A program made the position numbers and the translations under genes. A stretch of 64,000 nucleotides of DNA. It comes from Trileptium ribeirensis (lineage: Eukaryota > Nematoda > Enoplea > Enoplida > Thoracostomopsidae). The stretch is taken from contig JASANE010000080.1 of assembly GCA_030248225.1 (NCBI GenBank), positions 36,621-100,620 on the forward strand, read 5' to 3'. Below the pieces are notes generated by a model. That model worked only from the letters and a program-made list of their open reading frames with translations. It searched no databases and was not told the DNA's origin. Shown piece by piece: positions 33,719-45,610 of this stretch (positions within the stretch are counted from its first letter, which is position 1; every line of letters starts with the position of its first letter).

Positions 33719-35235
33719 ATGGCAGTAGTTGGCTTCTTGTTGCATTGTTTTGCTAATAAAATTGCTCATCAAGCACAGTTATCGCGGAGCAGCGTTGGAA
33801 GTGTTTCCAACCGAGACCACCGAACGGAACAACGAACTGTAAGTTCGATCGACGTAGCTTATGCTAAATTGCAGCAAGACTTACAGCGCCAACTCGATGC
33901 ACTTGGTGATAAAATTGAACAGCAACATACGTCTGTACAAGAAATAGACGCTCAGGTTAAAATCGTAAAGGGAATATTGGGTACTCAGCAAATTACGGGA
34001 GTTTACCCAGAATTTGAAGCAAACATTATCAATACAATTAAGAAAGAATTATCAGCTATGCCTGGTTATTCAGCAGGGGGTCCACGCGGCCCCAACCTCC
34101 CTATCAAACCATTTAGTGGAGGACGCAAGGAAGATTTTCTCAGTTGGTTAAGCAACGAATTTGAAGTCAAATTCATGGCTAACGGCTGGCCAGAAGCAAA
34201 TAAGTCGTATCTGCTCGGAGCTCATTTACAAAGCCATAAGCAGTTTGCATTTAACACGCTTGATGCGGCAGCTAAAGCTGACTACGCCAATGCAGTAGCT
34301 GGTTTGAGCTCAGCGTTACTCACGGACGACCGAAAACGATTTCTTAGCGAATGCTATACCAACCGTCGTCAGAAACAGGATGAATCAATAACGGCGTATT
34401 TGCAAGAGTTGACAGAGCTGTCAAAGTCAGCACTCAGTTACATGACAATTGATGTAGAGAAAGAAACGAACTTGCGGAATCAGTTCGTTGCTGGCCTGAA
34501 ACCTGAGATACGCGAGGAAGTGAAGGTGATGGGCCCTAAGTCCCTGTCAGAAGCTCTTTTGGCTGCGGAAAGGATTGAAAACAAAATTGATTCTCAGCCA
34601 CAAATCGCGAAAAGCCTTGAAAAAACGGCAGAGTGTCTGGAACAATTCGAGAAAAGTGCAAAATGTTCACGCAGAACCGACTCTGAAGTGGCTGCCATGC
34701 GTATAGATTCCGTTGATACGGAGGATGATACGTGAGCTCTAGCTATAGCCGACCGTATATCGAGGCTAGAGCAGTCTAACACAGATGGCCAGAATAGCAC
34801 TGCCGCTCGCTACAGTGAAATGCCGCCAGCATGGGCACAGCACCTATTTCGACGAATTGAAATACTAGAGAAACACGGAAAAGACAATGCAGTGGCAAAA
34901 CCTCGCGGGGATAGCAGGAATAATAATTTTCCTATGTTCCCGCCACAGAAGTTCACAGCAGCTGATAAGCCTGTTTGCCAAATGTGTGGCAAATCAGATC
35001 ATATTGCTATTAATTGTAGAGGCAAAACTATTACCAAACGGTATTGTCAGTGGCATGGTCCTTGCAATCATAATAGCGCTGAATGCCGGATCCTGAAATC
35101 CAGCATTCAAAGCATAACTCCACGAAACTATAGTGGAGGCGGAAAAAACAATAGTACTGGAGCACGTGTAACTTCAACACATGATACTCAAGCCGCTGCA
35201 TGCACCTTGGGTGCCGAAGTGCATGCTGCGCAAAC
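33719..35235 (+). pseudogene. Ty3/gypsy Gag (capsid and nucleocapsid), one nonsense codon
   Basis: Gag forms the virus-like particle and packages the RNA. ATG 33719 (AVVGFLLHC) is the first start after the repeat array; an in-frame ATG at 33647 lies inside the last repeats. A coiled-coil-like segment (YAKLQQDLQRQLDALGDKIE) is followed by a capsid domain (FLSWLSNEFEVKFMANGWPE, SALLTDDRKRFLSECY, ITAYLQELTELSKSALSY, RNQFVAGLKPEIREEVK). A TGA at 34733-34735 interrupts the frame, and the same frame continues. The nucleocapsid then has a CCHC knuckle (CQMCGKSDHIAINC) and a second Cys/His box (CQWHGPCNHNSAEC). The frame stays open past the knuckle into the envelope-like segment without any stop, which is unusual. 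Confidence 0.88.
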
Positions 35236-37220
35236 GCCTAATATTTCTTATGTTCCCGGAAACTTCGATTGCACGATATCTGTAACTCCTTTTATTGGTG
35301 CGGTCACGATTGACCATAATACCGAACAGGAGTTGAAGCAGCTGGCGGACGAGCCTGTGCCAAGTCGATTATTACCGAAAGGTTGTGGTCGTACGAGGTC
35401 GACGTCATATCTGGATAAATCGTGTTTAACGTTATTGTCTTTATTTTGTGTGGCAGTAACACAAGAAATGCCCAACCCGCTTTTGTGCAGCGGCTCTGAG
35501 CATGAGCAATTGTGGCAACTGCCGACAGTAAAGAAGTGTAGTCCAACGTCGGGTAAGCATACCACGATTCCACTGTTAGCCACATTGCAACTTTATCGGC
35601 GAAACGTTCTACGATATGTCTCAGAGGCGTGGCTCTGCCAGAAGTCTACGTCATACGTTGAAACTTTCACGTACTTTTTCAATGATGAAAATCTCAAGCG
35701 CTCAAATATTACACAAATTCCCGTGGACATCAGCGAATGCACGCGAATGAAAAAATTTCACGAATCAGGAACTTTGGTAATGCATCGAGGCGTTTGGGCC
35801 ACGAGTAACAAACTATATTGGGAGTACCCAGGTGGCGGTATCCATTGCTGTTACTGGAAATTGTTCGCTGTTACGAACTGCTTTGTAACTAAAGCTCACG
35901 TATATAAGCGACATGGTGCAGCTACTATGGAAGCCACGGCAGGCGACTTTTCGAGCTGTGACTATAAGGCCGGAACTTGCAGTCTTGCCGACGGGAAGTT
36001 CTTGCTCTGGGCTCCGAACGCAACAGAGCAATGCGAGCTGCTCCCCTGGAAGGTAGTAAGCGGTAAAATGCGAGATACAGAATGGCTATCTGACGATGGT
36101 AACTTGGCTTTAACGTTTAACGGTGGCAGTACGCTCTTGGACTGTGAGAAACAACCGGTTCAGATGAGCGATCAGGGAATTGCTTTTAAAGTTTTACGTA
36201 AAGCGACATTGCCCAATCCGTTTGCCAAAACAAAAGCCATTAGTCCTTCGTCTCAGCACGCTATTGGGACGAAACGATCAAGTACCGGCATTGTAACCGC
36301 AGAGCAGCTAGCCGCATGGCTACAAGCTTTAGAAATCAATACTCGAGAAGCTATTTCTTTTTCATTCGATCATGCAATAGCCGCAGCTTGTCAAGAGATG
36401 CACACCGTGCAGCGCTATGTTATACTGGCAGATGCTGTCAAACCCGACAATGACGTTACGGCTATTGCTACGATCAAATAAAATCGTAGCACTGGCTAGC
36501 GGACAAACGGTGTCTACAAGACCATGTTTTGAGCTGCAAGATGATCAGTTTAAGTTTCTCAGTTCAAATGACACGTATGTCTTCCATACCGATACAGTTC
36601 ACTTTTGGCAATATAACAGCATCGGGATTTTTGGATCCCCTGACGAACGTAGTGTGGCGAAGAAACCCACAAGTAGCATCATATCCTCGTTGTGAGGACG
36701 TTTCAGCTATTGTTGTTCTGCGCAATGGAACACTTAATATTCGCGAAATGCTACCCTGCAGCATGTATTGGTAACGAAGTCCTTACCGGGTTTCGGCACA
36801 CTAGGAGTGGGTTTCCAAAGGCTACCGGACATAATATTTCATCCGATCATTATGTACCATATGCAAGAAATTAACTCGCATATTCCGCTAAACGATGTGT
36901 TCGGAGCGTACAAACATCAGACAAAAATTCTTCAGTATCTGGGAATGCAACTAGATCAGCCGTTGCATAAATCAGACTCGCATATTCCGCTAAACGATGT
37001 GTTCGGAGCGTACAAACATCAGACAAAAATTCTTCAGTATCTGGGAATGCAACTAGATCAGCCGTTGTATAAATCAGCTAAGAGTGGAGTGGGCATTGTG
37101 AAACTGCAGTGGGCATTGTGAACTCTGGTTTATTTGGGTTCCTCAGTGGGCTTAGTTGCAGTCCAATACAGTTTTGGATATTCAGCTGTTGCCTATATGT
37201 AAGTGTTCACGCAGTAACTG
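35236..37220 (+). pseudogene. Envelope-like glycoprotein segment between gag and protease, broken
   Basis: In the gag frame, a hydrophobic stretch typical of a signal peptide (35425-35462, core LTLLSLFCVAV) is followed by a region of about 340 residues. This region is rich in cysteines and tryptophans and has potential N-glycosylation sites (NIT near 35710, NAT near 36018). The frame closes at 36481, and two other frames carry on with similar features (NDT near 36570, NGT near 36724) to about 36775. Then come a 102-bp in-frame duplication and a hydrophobic, membrane-span-like stretch (37140-37213) followed by basic residues (RSIRRLLRG). This layout of signal peptide, glycosylated Cys-rich ectodomain and C-terminal anchor is that of a viral-type envelope protein. 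I cannot assign it to a named fusion-protein class. Frame changes make it non-functional here. Confidence 0.55.
36874..37077 (+). repeat. Tandem duplication of 102 bp in the envelope-like segment
   Basis: 36874-36975 and 36976-37077 are nearly identical copies; one difference is GTTGCATAA against GTTGTATAA. At 102 bp (34 codons) the duplication keeps the reading frame and repeats a helical stretch ending QYLGMQLDQPL. Near-identity implies a recent event. Confidence 0.95.
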
Positions 37221-38224
37221 ACTGTTGGCATTTTCAACGGTCTATAAGGCGTCTGCTGAGGGGAATTCAAGCCACAGACACTCAGCTGCCAACCGTACGA
37301 ACTGAACGCGACCCCCCAGTTTCTTTAATACAGCGGAACACAGTCCACCTGACGAATGAGGCACCTTCCGATGTTTTACAAGTACGCATTACAGACAGTG
37401 ATGCTAACCTACCTGAAACTAAAACACCTTTGTCTACTGTCGTCGATTGTTCTCGGTTCAATCCGTACAATCTCTGCCGAATTGGAGATTCCCCAAAAGA
37501 CGGTACTGTCATTGTTGCCGTTAATAAAATAAAAATACCGGCGTTACTAGACACCGGTGCCGAAATATCACTCATAGCGCACGACACGGCGCAAATCATA
37601 AATAGCACATGCAAAGACCTGTCACCTGTATCGATGTTTAACCGAAGAGTCTTTTCGGCATCTGGGCACAGTATGCGTGTGAATGGAATGATGTCTGTCC
37701 CTATAACAGTAGCGGGAAGGTCGTTAAATGCTATGTTAGCCATAGCACAAGAACTGCCGTATGATATGATCCTCGGCAGAGACTTGCTAGCAAACCTTGG
37801 TCCAATGAATATCGATTTTGCAAGAAACCTGTTAGTATTAAATGGAAGTTCTATCAGCATCCATCGGACAGGAAAGCCAAAATCTTCTAGTACAGTGACA
37901 GTTTGCTTACTAGATACCGTAACTATTCCACCGCGAACTGAATGTGTCGTACCAGGAATAATTCAGGTAGAAGACAAAAATCCCAGATTGTTGGAACCAC
38001 TACCTCATCGAGGCAGAGACAGAGGTGTAATGTTAGTGGCAGCCATAGTTATGCCTTCTGACGACAAATTAATACCCGTGCGTCTTGTCAATCCGACCTC
38101 GGCGCCACAAAATCTTTACGAAGGTATGCGAATTGCGGAGTGCTGCGTTTTATCGTCCGAACAGTTAGGTAACTTCGATCATCAATTATGGGTCTGTCGT
38201 GTAAACAGCGCCGAAGAATTCTAA
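37214..38224 (+). pseudogene. Ty3/gypsy aspartic protease region of Pol
   Basis: A retropepsin that matures Gag-Pol. The catalytic motif is ALLDTGAEISLI (about 37545) and the second conserved motif is MILGRDLLANLG (about 37770). It lies directly downstream of the membrane-span-like stretch in the same open frame (37109-38224), so in this copy the protease is fused to the tail of the envelope-like segment. The frame ends in TAA at 38222-38224, with RT resuming about 40 bp later after degraded linker sequence. Confidence 0.85.
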
Positions 38225-38263
38225 AGTGGCCCTGCAACAAAATCCTAAACTGAAAGACTTGAT

Positions 38264-39251
38264 TTGTCCAAAAGTTGTCTGTCTGAAAACCATCAGGAGA
38301 AGCTAGTGGAAATGTTTTTGGAATATGAAAATGTATTTGCGACCGGAGATCAGGACTTATCAGGTACTCATTTTGTATCTCACAAAATTGATACTGCGGG
38401 TGCCCGACCGGTCAAACAATTACCGCATCGCTCAGCACTAAAACTTCGGCCAGTGATCGCCGAAAAGATTAATTCCATGTTAAAGAACGGTATAATTGGG
38501 CCTTTCTGCAGTGAATGTATATCACCGATTGTTCTTGTGAGGAAAAAAGATGGTAGTTGGCGTTTTTGTGTAGATTACCGTAAACTAAACGCAGTTATGC
38601 GCCGTGATAACTACCCAATGAAGCGTATTGACGATATAATTGGTTCCCTAGGAAAGGAAAAATTTTTCTGTACGCTTGATATGCAGAGCGGCTACCATCA
38701 AATCCCGATGGACCGGGAAAGTAAGGAAAAGACGGCTTTTTCAACACATGAAGGTCTCTTTCAATTTCTAAAAATTCCATTCGGGTTATCAAATGCTCCG
38801 GCAACATTTCAACGTTTAATAGACACTGTGTTATCGGGTCTAGACAGGAAAAATTTGTATGGTATACCTGGATGACATTCTAGTCATGGGTACCAATGCA
38901 GAAAAGTTGTTATACCGCTTGCGTATGGTGTTCGACCGTTTGCGCAATGCGGGAATTAAACTGAAGATGAAAAAGTGCCAGTTTGGTCGAAGTACTGTTC
39001 CCTTTTTAGGACACGTTATTGCGCCGGAGGGTCTGTTTCCGCAATGCTGCAAGATTGAAAAAATAGTCACCTGGCCCACTCCAAAGTGTGTACGGGATGT
39101 TCAGTCATTTCTGGGTTTGACAGGATACTATCGACAATTCATTCGATCTTTTGCAAAAATAGAAGCACCATTACACGCTCTTGCAAAGAAGGGTATTTCT
39201 TTCAGTTGGAGCGAATCGTGCCAGGACGCTTTTGAGACCCTAAAGAAATAG
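38264..39251 (+). pseudogene. Ty3/gypsy reverse transcriptase, frameshifted
   Basis: RT motifs appear in order: WRFCVDYRKLNAVMRRDNYP, FCTLDMQSGYHQIPM (catalytic Asp, motif A), IPFGLSNAPATFQRLID (motif B), then VYLDDILV (catalytic Asp pair, motif C) and the connection FLGHVIAPEGL and FLGLTGYYRQFIRSF. A one-base shift in an A/T run at about 38850-38860 separates motif B from the YLDD box: the first frame ends at 38875 and the second opens at 38859. The second frame ends in TAG at 39249-39251. The order and motifs are diagnostic of Ty3/gypsy. Confidence 0.95.
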
Positions 39252-39680
39252 ATTAGTACGGCGCCTGTATTGGCTTTCCCAGATTCAGATAAGCCATACT
39301 TTGTTCAAACTGATGCCAGTAAGGAAAGTATTGGCGCTGTTTTGAGTCAATGTGATGAAAATGGCAAGGATCATCTAGTTGCTTTTATTAGCAGAGTGCT
39401 CAGCAAGTCAAAAAAAGGTATGCCACCGTGGAGAAAGAAACACTGGCGGTGGTATGGGCTATTCGACAATTCCGGCCCTATTTGTATTGCCAGAAATTTA
39501 TAGTTGACGGATCACCAGCCACTGCGGTGGCTACTGAGTGTGAAAGATCCCCACGGTCGACTATGCCGCTGGAGTCTTCTACTTCAGGAGTACGATATGA
39601 CCATTTATCATAAGTCCGGGAAACGAAATGCAAATGCTAACGCTTTATCGAGAAGACCGGAGAGTCACCAAAATTTAGGG
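39252..39680 (+). pseudogene. Ty3/gypsy RNase H, two frameshifts
   Basis: FVQTDASKESIGAVLSQ holds the first catalytic Asp, ETLAVVWAIRQFRPYLYC the Glu, LTDHQPLRWLLSV the next Asp, and NANANALSRR closes the domain. The frame shifts near a run of seven A at about 39410 and again by one base at about 39497, each visible as loss of one frame and gain of another. RNase H degrades the RNA strand during reverse transcription. Confidence 0.9.
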
Positions 39681-41239
39681 CTAAAGGATAATTTAACTGA
39701 CACAATACAAGAGTGTCAGGTGTGCAATGACTTGTGTAAATCGATGCGAGCGGAGGTTGTTGCAGCGGCTACTAGCGATGAGTTAGTAGCATTGCGCGAT
39801 GCGCAGAATCGTGTCGATGGTTGCAGCGCTCAAGTAAGTGATCCCAAACTAGCCGATATCATTTTCAAACTGGAATCCGGGGACCCGGATTTGGCACACC
39901 AAACGCATAGTAAAATGTTGTATGTCATGATAAATGGGAAATTGTATGCGCGTCACATTGACAGTGAGAAAAGTGTGAGGTTTACGCCGCCATTTTTTGT
40001 GATTCCGCAAGAATTGCGCGAGCAAGTACTTCTTGCATGCCACGACCATTTGTTAGGAGGACATTTGTGCGTGCGAAAAACCCTTGGGAAAGTTTCAGCT
40101 CGCTATTACTGGCCGACAATGAGAACAGACGTTAAGCGTTGGTGCGCCAGTTGCACAACATGTGCGAGTCGAAAAGGGCCATCAATCAAAAATGTGCCAG
40201 AACTACATCCTATCGTAGCAACAGGTCCGTGGCATCAAGTTGTAACCGACATTGTCGGACCACTACCGCGGACATCCCGCGGCAACAAATATATTATAGT
40301 TTTTACCGATTTATTCACAAAATGGGTAGAGTGCTTACCGATGGCGGATATGACAGCTGCTAAGGTTGCGAAACTGTTCGTAACCGAGGTTGTTTGCAGA
40401 CACGTGTTCCGTACTATCTTTTGTCAGATCAAGGCGCTAACTATACGTCAGAGATCATAAGTCAGATATGTCGGATGCTGGGCATTCGGAAACTGCAAAC
40501 TACTGCTTACCACCCCGCAGGAAATGGGCTAGTTGAGCGTTTTGACCGCACTATAGAAAACATGATTAGTATGTACATAAATGCATCTCAGACCGATTGG
40601 GATATATTATTACCGTACGTTTCATTTGGATATCGCGCGAGCATACCGGAGTCCATAGGCGAAACACCGTTTTACCTCAATTCCGGTAGGGATCCAGTCC
40701 TGCCGCTGGACGTCGACCTTAAGTCTCCTGCTTTAGAACTAAAAAACATAGATACTTTTGCATCCGAATTGGCTAGTAATTTTGGTCGTGCCTGGGAAAT
40801 TGCAGCGAAATCTATTGGGAGAGCACAACTCAAGCAAAAACGTTTCCATGACCGCACATGTGGCGGTCTTCCGATATTGGAAGGAGATAGAGTGTACTTG
40901 CATGTTCCACGGGTATCCCGGGGAAGACCAAAAAACTGGCTCGGCTTTGGAAAGCACCATTTAGAGTAATTCGAGTAACAGAGGAGAATACTGGAGCAGA
41001 TATTCAGTCTTGTAATCGTAGCACAAAGTCCGAAATTAAACGGGTCAGTATGCGTAGGCTCAAGCTTGCTCCCCGAAATGGTACCGTTTTGGATCGTAAC
41101 GTTTCAAGGAGGAAGTTTAGCTGACCCCGATCCGAGAGACGGGGTAGCAGACACGGGTAATGTAACATACAACCTTCGACCGCGTGGACAGCTCAATCAA
41201 ACTTTGACCCAGGCCACCATAACGGGCCTCACGATATGA
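39681..41239 (+). pseudogene. Ty3/gypsy integrase with YNLRPR tail, frameshifted
   Basis: The zinc-binding N-terminus reads LLACHDHLLGGH ... WCASCTTC. The catalytic core has WHQVVTDIVGPLPRTSRGNK (first Asp), LLSDQGANYTSEI (second Asp) and AGNGLVERFDRTIENMI (Glu). A shift between the frames 39504-40460 and 40394-40969 falls between the first and second catalytic residues. A second shift in an A run near 40932 leads into a GPY/F-like module (KLARLWKAPFRVIRV) and IKRVSMRRLKLAP. A third near 41115 leads to DTGNVTYNLRPRGQL, the tail seen in many gypsy Pol proteins. The frame stops at TGA 41237-41239. Confidence 0.93.
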
Positions 41240-41655
41240 CATCAAAGTTGTCTAATTGCAGAATGTATGGTTCGAATGTTTCAGCTAATAATTATTTCAC
41301 TTGTACTAATTATACATTGTCGGGGTCGGAAAATATAATGTCGGAAGATGAGTTGATTATCTCGGAGTCGGATATGTTATTCGATGGCGAAGAACAGTCG
41401 ACCTACGCCAATAACTTAGAGCAGCATGACTCTAGGAACCGTGAGAATAATGTTCACAGTTCGCCAACTACAGTTAAGCAGTGTGTGGTTACGCTTCCAA
41501 GAATTGAACTTGGTACTGTTAACAAGAGTAAACCATTGCCTAACGGCGGTAACCAAATACGAGAGAAAGTTAACCATCTAAAAGCAACGCGGAGTTGTAT
41601 AAGCGGTTGTTCGTACGGGATCAGTCGTGCACAGCGACCATTGGGCGGCGTATAA
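41236..41655 (+). CDS. Unidentified 139-aa ORF downstream of pol, ATGA overlap
   Basis: The ATG at 41236 overlaps the pol stop as ATGA, the arrangement used for termination-reinitiation or a separately spliced third ORF. The translation starts TSKLSNCRMYGSNVSANNYF, has an acidic Ser/Glu-rich middle (MSEDELIISESDMLFDGEEQ) and a basic Gly/Ser C-terminus. It has no transmembrane span or signal peptide and resembles no family I know. The intact frame in an otherwise broken element is noteworthy, but could be chance. Confidence 0.45.
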   Translation: MTSKLSNCRMYGSNVSANNYFTCTNYTLSGSENIMSEDELIISESDMLFDGEEQSTYANNLEQHDSRNRENNVHSSPTTVKQCVVTLPRIELGTVNKSKPLPNGGNQIREKVNHLKATRSCISGCSYGISRAQRPLGGV

Positions 41656-42289
41656 CAACATCAGTTAGCTTGGCTTAAACCATCGTACGGTCAATTATTA
41701 ACTGCATTTCGTGCATCCGCACACCAGTCTCGACTCGTACTGAAACATCCACAAGATTCCAACAAAATTCGCGATATACTGCCTGGTTTTTTCAACGAGT
41801 TTTGTTGGCGCGACCGCTACCAGCAAAATGCGTTCCAATCGCTGTGCTGGGCTGAGGATTATCCCCTGTGGACCATTGTAGACCTAAGGTCTGGAACGTT
41901 TAAATTTATAAAATTACTAAATCAATTTTTTCACACCATATAGTGCTCTTTTTAAGTTTCCCCCGTCTGTTATGGGGGAAAAGTTGAATTGATCTAAATT
42001 TCCAAGGTTTTATGGTTGGGTGGACGTGTACCCCTATCAACTGACTTTCTGAATTGGGACAGTCTTGCAAAATGGTGTCGACAGGTGGGCGGTTTGTTAC
42101 ATAAATTCTTCGACTACTATTTAAGCCCTTATTTTTTATTTTATCTTGCATATTTCACGTTTGTGTTGTATGTCAATACTCTGACTGGCAGGGCAATGCT
42201 GGATCTTCCAGTGCTTGCACTCCTACAAAGTTGAGCCCTGCAATAGTGCAAGTATCTATATGTACGTCTGCACATTGTCGCGAATTTGC
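41656..42289. other. Retrotransposon 3' flank, no LTR found
   Basis: Sequence between the last ORF and the next HINE repeat. I looked for TGTAGCGG...CCGTTACA and other words of the 5' LTR and found none. No gene seen. Confidence 0.45.
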
Positions 42290-43165
42290 CAAGCGATCGG
42301 AGTTTCCGCTGATGGCGCTAGGGGGACAATTCGTCAAAATTTCTTCTCTTTGTGTGTTTCTGTCACGTATAGCTTCCGGTGGATGGATTTCGATTAGTTT
42401 TTTTATTCGATAGCAAAAGTGAAGAGGATGCGCCCTTTAGTTGATCGCGGATAGCTCTGACCCCATATTCTGAGTGAAAATGGCAAAAACAGGTTGTTAA
42501 GGGTTCTTTGCTAAATTCGGTCATACGGGCACCAGGTTTCGCAGTCCATATCTCGAGACACAGATTTCCGAGACAAAACCTAGACTACCAGTCAGAATCA
42601 GCTCATCGAAAACTACATCTTTGCTGACCACGAGTTTATTGTGGGACCACGGGCGCTTTGGCTCCGAATATGGCACGTCGACCTTTGCCAGAAACAATTT
42701 TCCAAATTTCCACATTTCGTTGCTTGTTTTTTACCTTACAGCGAGAATCTATTACGTTATCAAGCTGAATACGGTGGTTTTGCTATTTAGAGTCCAGTTT
42801 GACTATATAATGATGTTTCAAGGGTTTTACGATCGACGAACCCGATTTCAACTATGCAGTGAGTCTTCGTTTCTTTGGTTATTTATTATTTGCAGGGCAT
42901 CAAGAATTATCTTCTACATACAGTTTTTTTTGGCACGCTGAATACGATGGTTCCGTTATCTAAAGACTAACACAAAACTTTGTGCGATTTCAGTTTCTGA
43001 TTGGATTAGCGTAAACGAGATTTTTGGGTTTTCAAACGGTTCAGGGTTACACAGGTTTTAGTGTAGTATATACATCAAAAACAAAGCCTGTTGCAAGTAA
43101 TTACACAAAATGAGCACTTGCCAAACCCCGCTCGCCCCGTTTCACATTCGCTTGCGAGTTATTAG
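42290..43165 (+). mobile_element. Helentron-like (HINE) repeat, copy 4, plus orientation
   Basis: Starts AGCGATCGGAGTTTCCGCTG and GATGGCGCTAG, aligning with copies 3 and 6 through GGATGGATTT, TTTTTTATTCGATAG and GAGGATGCGCCCTTTAG. It ends CGCTCGCCCCGTTTCA, CATTCGCTTGCGAG and ATTAG. Non-coding. Confidence 0.65.
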
Positions 43166-45610
43166 TATATAATTTGAAAGAAATAGAGTCAAACAAATAA
43201 GTAGCATAGCAAATTTGTTTAATAAACATCGAAAGAATAAGGCTAAACAGACAATACATTGCATGAGAAAGTTAATAGTTTTGTAGTTTACTGTAAACTG
43301 GAAGCAGAAAGGAGAAAGCAATGCTTCAGTTATTAGGTTACAGCTATATTTAAATTCGTTTGTGAGATCAAGTATTGGTAGTAACTGTGCTAAAATTTTC
43401 ATGTTCCCGGTCATTATTAGTGGAAGACCATCTACATATTCAGCATACATTCTCGAGGTTCGAGACTCTAAGGATATCCGACATCCGTGGCCTCGGGGAG
43501 GAGGCTGCCAGGTGGCCCTCATGGCGATATTCCACCATCCCATATATGATCATGTATGACGTTCAATAACACTGTTCAGCGTGCGAATATGAAAGTGTGG
43601 TTCATTTTGTTTGTTCTAAATCTAGTTTTAGGAGTTTTGTTGGAAGATCATCCAGTTGTAACACAGTTCAACCTTTCAAACATGGTTTCGAAACACTTAT
43701 TTGCCTCGTCGTTAGGATATTTGAACATCATTATCAGTTTGATATTTAAACGGCGTATTTCCAACGGTTTCACGTTTAGATGTTTCAAATCCGTATGGTC
43801 ATTTGAATAATCGTATTTCAATTGCATTTGTAGCAAATGTCAGCTTATTGCAACGTCGATTTACAGCAATATGTTATCTTATGGTCTATCTGCCAAATTT
43901 GATAACTAGGTATATAATCAACACACTTTATAAATGGTTTACATTGTGTTGCATTGCTAAATGTATGTAGTAAATACAGTAAACACATCGAAGCAATGAT
44001 TTATTTCAACACTATAAAAGAGTAAAGTCAGTTTTTGCTTTATAGGGTTGATCATTTTATAGATAGTAATTTTTGATATAGGTATGTCCGGAGAAACATA
44101 CAATGCGATGCTGAGCCAAAAAATATACTGCTTCGGTTTGAGGTGCAAAGTTTTGTAATAATGCTGACATAAAATACAACGTTTACACCGAATGTTGTCA
44201 TAGCATATCGGTACAGTGCGTAATTGTATCTCAGCTGCTACTACAACGTACCTGTGTAAATTAATATGCAAAGGCATTATCATTACTATCATACACTACC
44301 GTGTTTCATTTGTCATGGCAGAGAATAGGCATGCGTCAATTGCACCCTGGCTTTACTTATATGCAGTTTTACCTAAGCTAAATGATAACTTGTTTAACAT
44401 TTTTTGAAAATTAAATATTTGTTTTTCTTAAGCTGAAAACCTCTTGCACCAAGCCAGTGAGTTGTTACCACGATCATCGAGTGCCTGCCAATATTCCGAG
44501 CTTTTTAATTGTAGTGATTAACATTTAACAATCAGTTTCCGTTTCTTTTCCTGTGGGTTGAGATCATGTTTTCCGCAGCATTTTAGGCAAGACATTGATT
44601 ACGGTATAACTACGATAAGATATAACTACGGAGAAAGACGATTTAGACAATAAATACGGAAGATCCTCTTCGAAACAGACCATTAAAACTTCTAGCCCAA
44701 AATCTCGTATTTCGCCAAACGCCTGCCTTGGGGCATGTTTTGTTAATTTCTGGCTATGAGAATACCTATGGAATGTAATTGTCTCAAAATCTAATTCTAT
44801 CCACTAAAACACTTTATGTTCGTCTGACGTATCCAAGGGCTAGATATTAATCAAACGCTTATGACTGTGTTTGCCGCCTTGACATCTGCGGTTTTGGAAA
44901 AAGTGTCAGAAATCGATCAAAACGCATATTCGAAGTATTCATATTTTAACATTTTTTCTTGTTATTTTTTGAATAATACACCTGCTTTAAAGAGTTACTC
45001 GTATGAGATACTTAGCTTGGCCAACACTATTGAGTTGACGCATTTTCGTGTGGTGCAGCTTTGCATGCGCCGTAGTAGCTACAGGGATGGTATAGTAATC
45101 GAAGAACCATTTATAAAAATTCCCAAATAGAGAAAAATTTATAATTTACTCTCCCAAAAATTTATGTAAGTTTGGCAAGCTTATTCAACAGCTCTAACAT
45201 ACTATTAATTACATGGATTTTTCGTCTACGTTAAAGGAAAATGTTTTAACGATTTATATAGTAGTCCACAATTTGTAAAACATTACTTAGTTTAAAGTTA
45301 CCAGCTTTTTCTGCTCACAGGTTGCCAAGAAACGCTAAAAACTTACCTAACCTGAGTGATTAGGTGTTGTAACAACGAAACTAAATGTCATTTCAATACT
45401 TTAAGGAAGTTAAAAGGGTGATTTTATATCATTAAAGCTATCATTATCCCCAAAAATACTATAATCTAGAAAACGAGTTAGCAATATATGTAATAAAGCT
45501 ACTGATTTAACGCATAAAACTACTATATCACATGTTTTATAGCTTTAATGCTTACGAGTTCTTTGCGACAAGCATACATACTGCAAATACATGAATTTTA
45601 TAATCTCTAC
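43166..45610. other. No gene recognised
   Basis: AT-rich sequence. Short open frames at 43142-43543, 43556-43810, 43957-44292 and 44861-45130 have no recognisable motif, no conserved neighbours and no convincing splice context. Confidence 0.45.

Larger units (their letters stand above)
32446..41655 (+). mobile_element. Ty3/gypsy retrotransposon interior (gag, env-like, pol, 3' ORF), inactivated
   Basis: Together with the LTR at 32130 this forms a Ty3/gypsy element of about 9.5 kb without a visible 3' LTR. The order is leader array, gag, envelope-like segment, protease, RT, RNase H, integrase, small 3' ORF. Stops and single-base shifts in gag, env-like, RT, RNase H and integrase show that this copy is dead. 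A HINE repeat begins at about 42290, so the 3' end may have been lost or displaced. Confidence 0.85.

Noticed and set aside
32520..33728. Series of Cys/Arg-rich open frames of about 77 codons
   Set aside because: They are the three frames of the 85-bp minisatellite; the repeat unit is not a multiple of three and the frames recur with the repeat, not with any coding signal.
41656..43300. Expected 3' LTR of the Ty3 element
   Set aside because: No sequence resembling the 5' LTR (TGTAGCGG...CCGTTACA) could be found by eye, so no 3' LTR is claimed.
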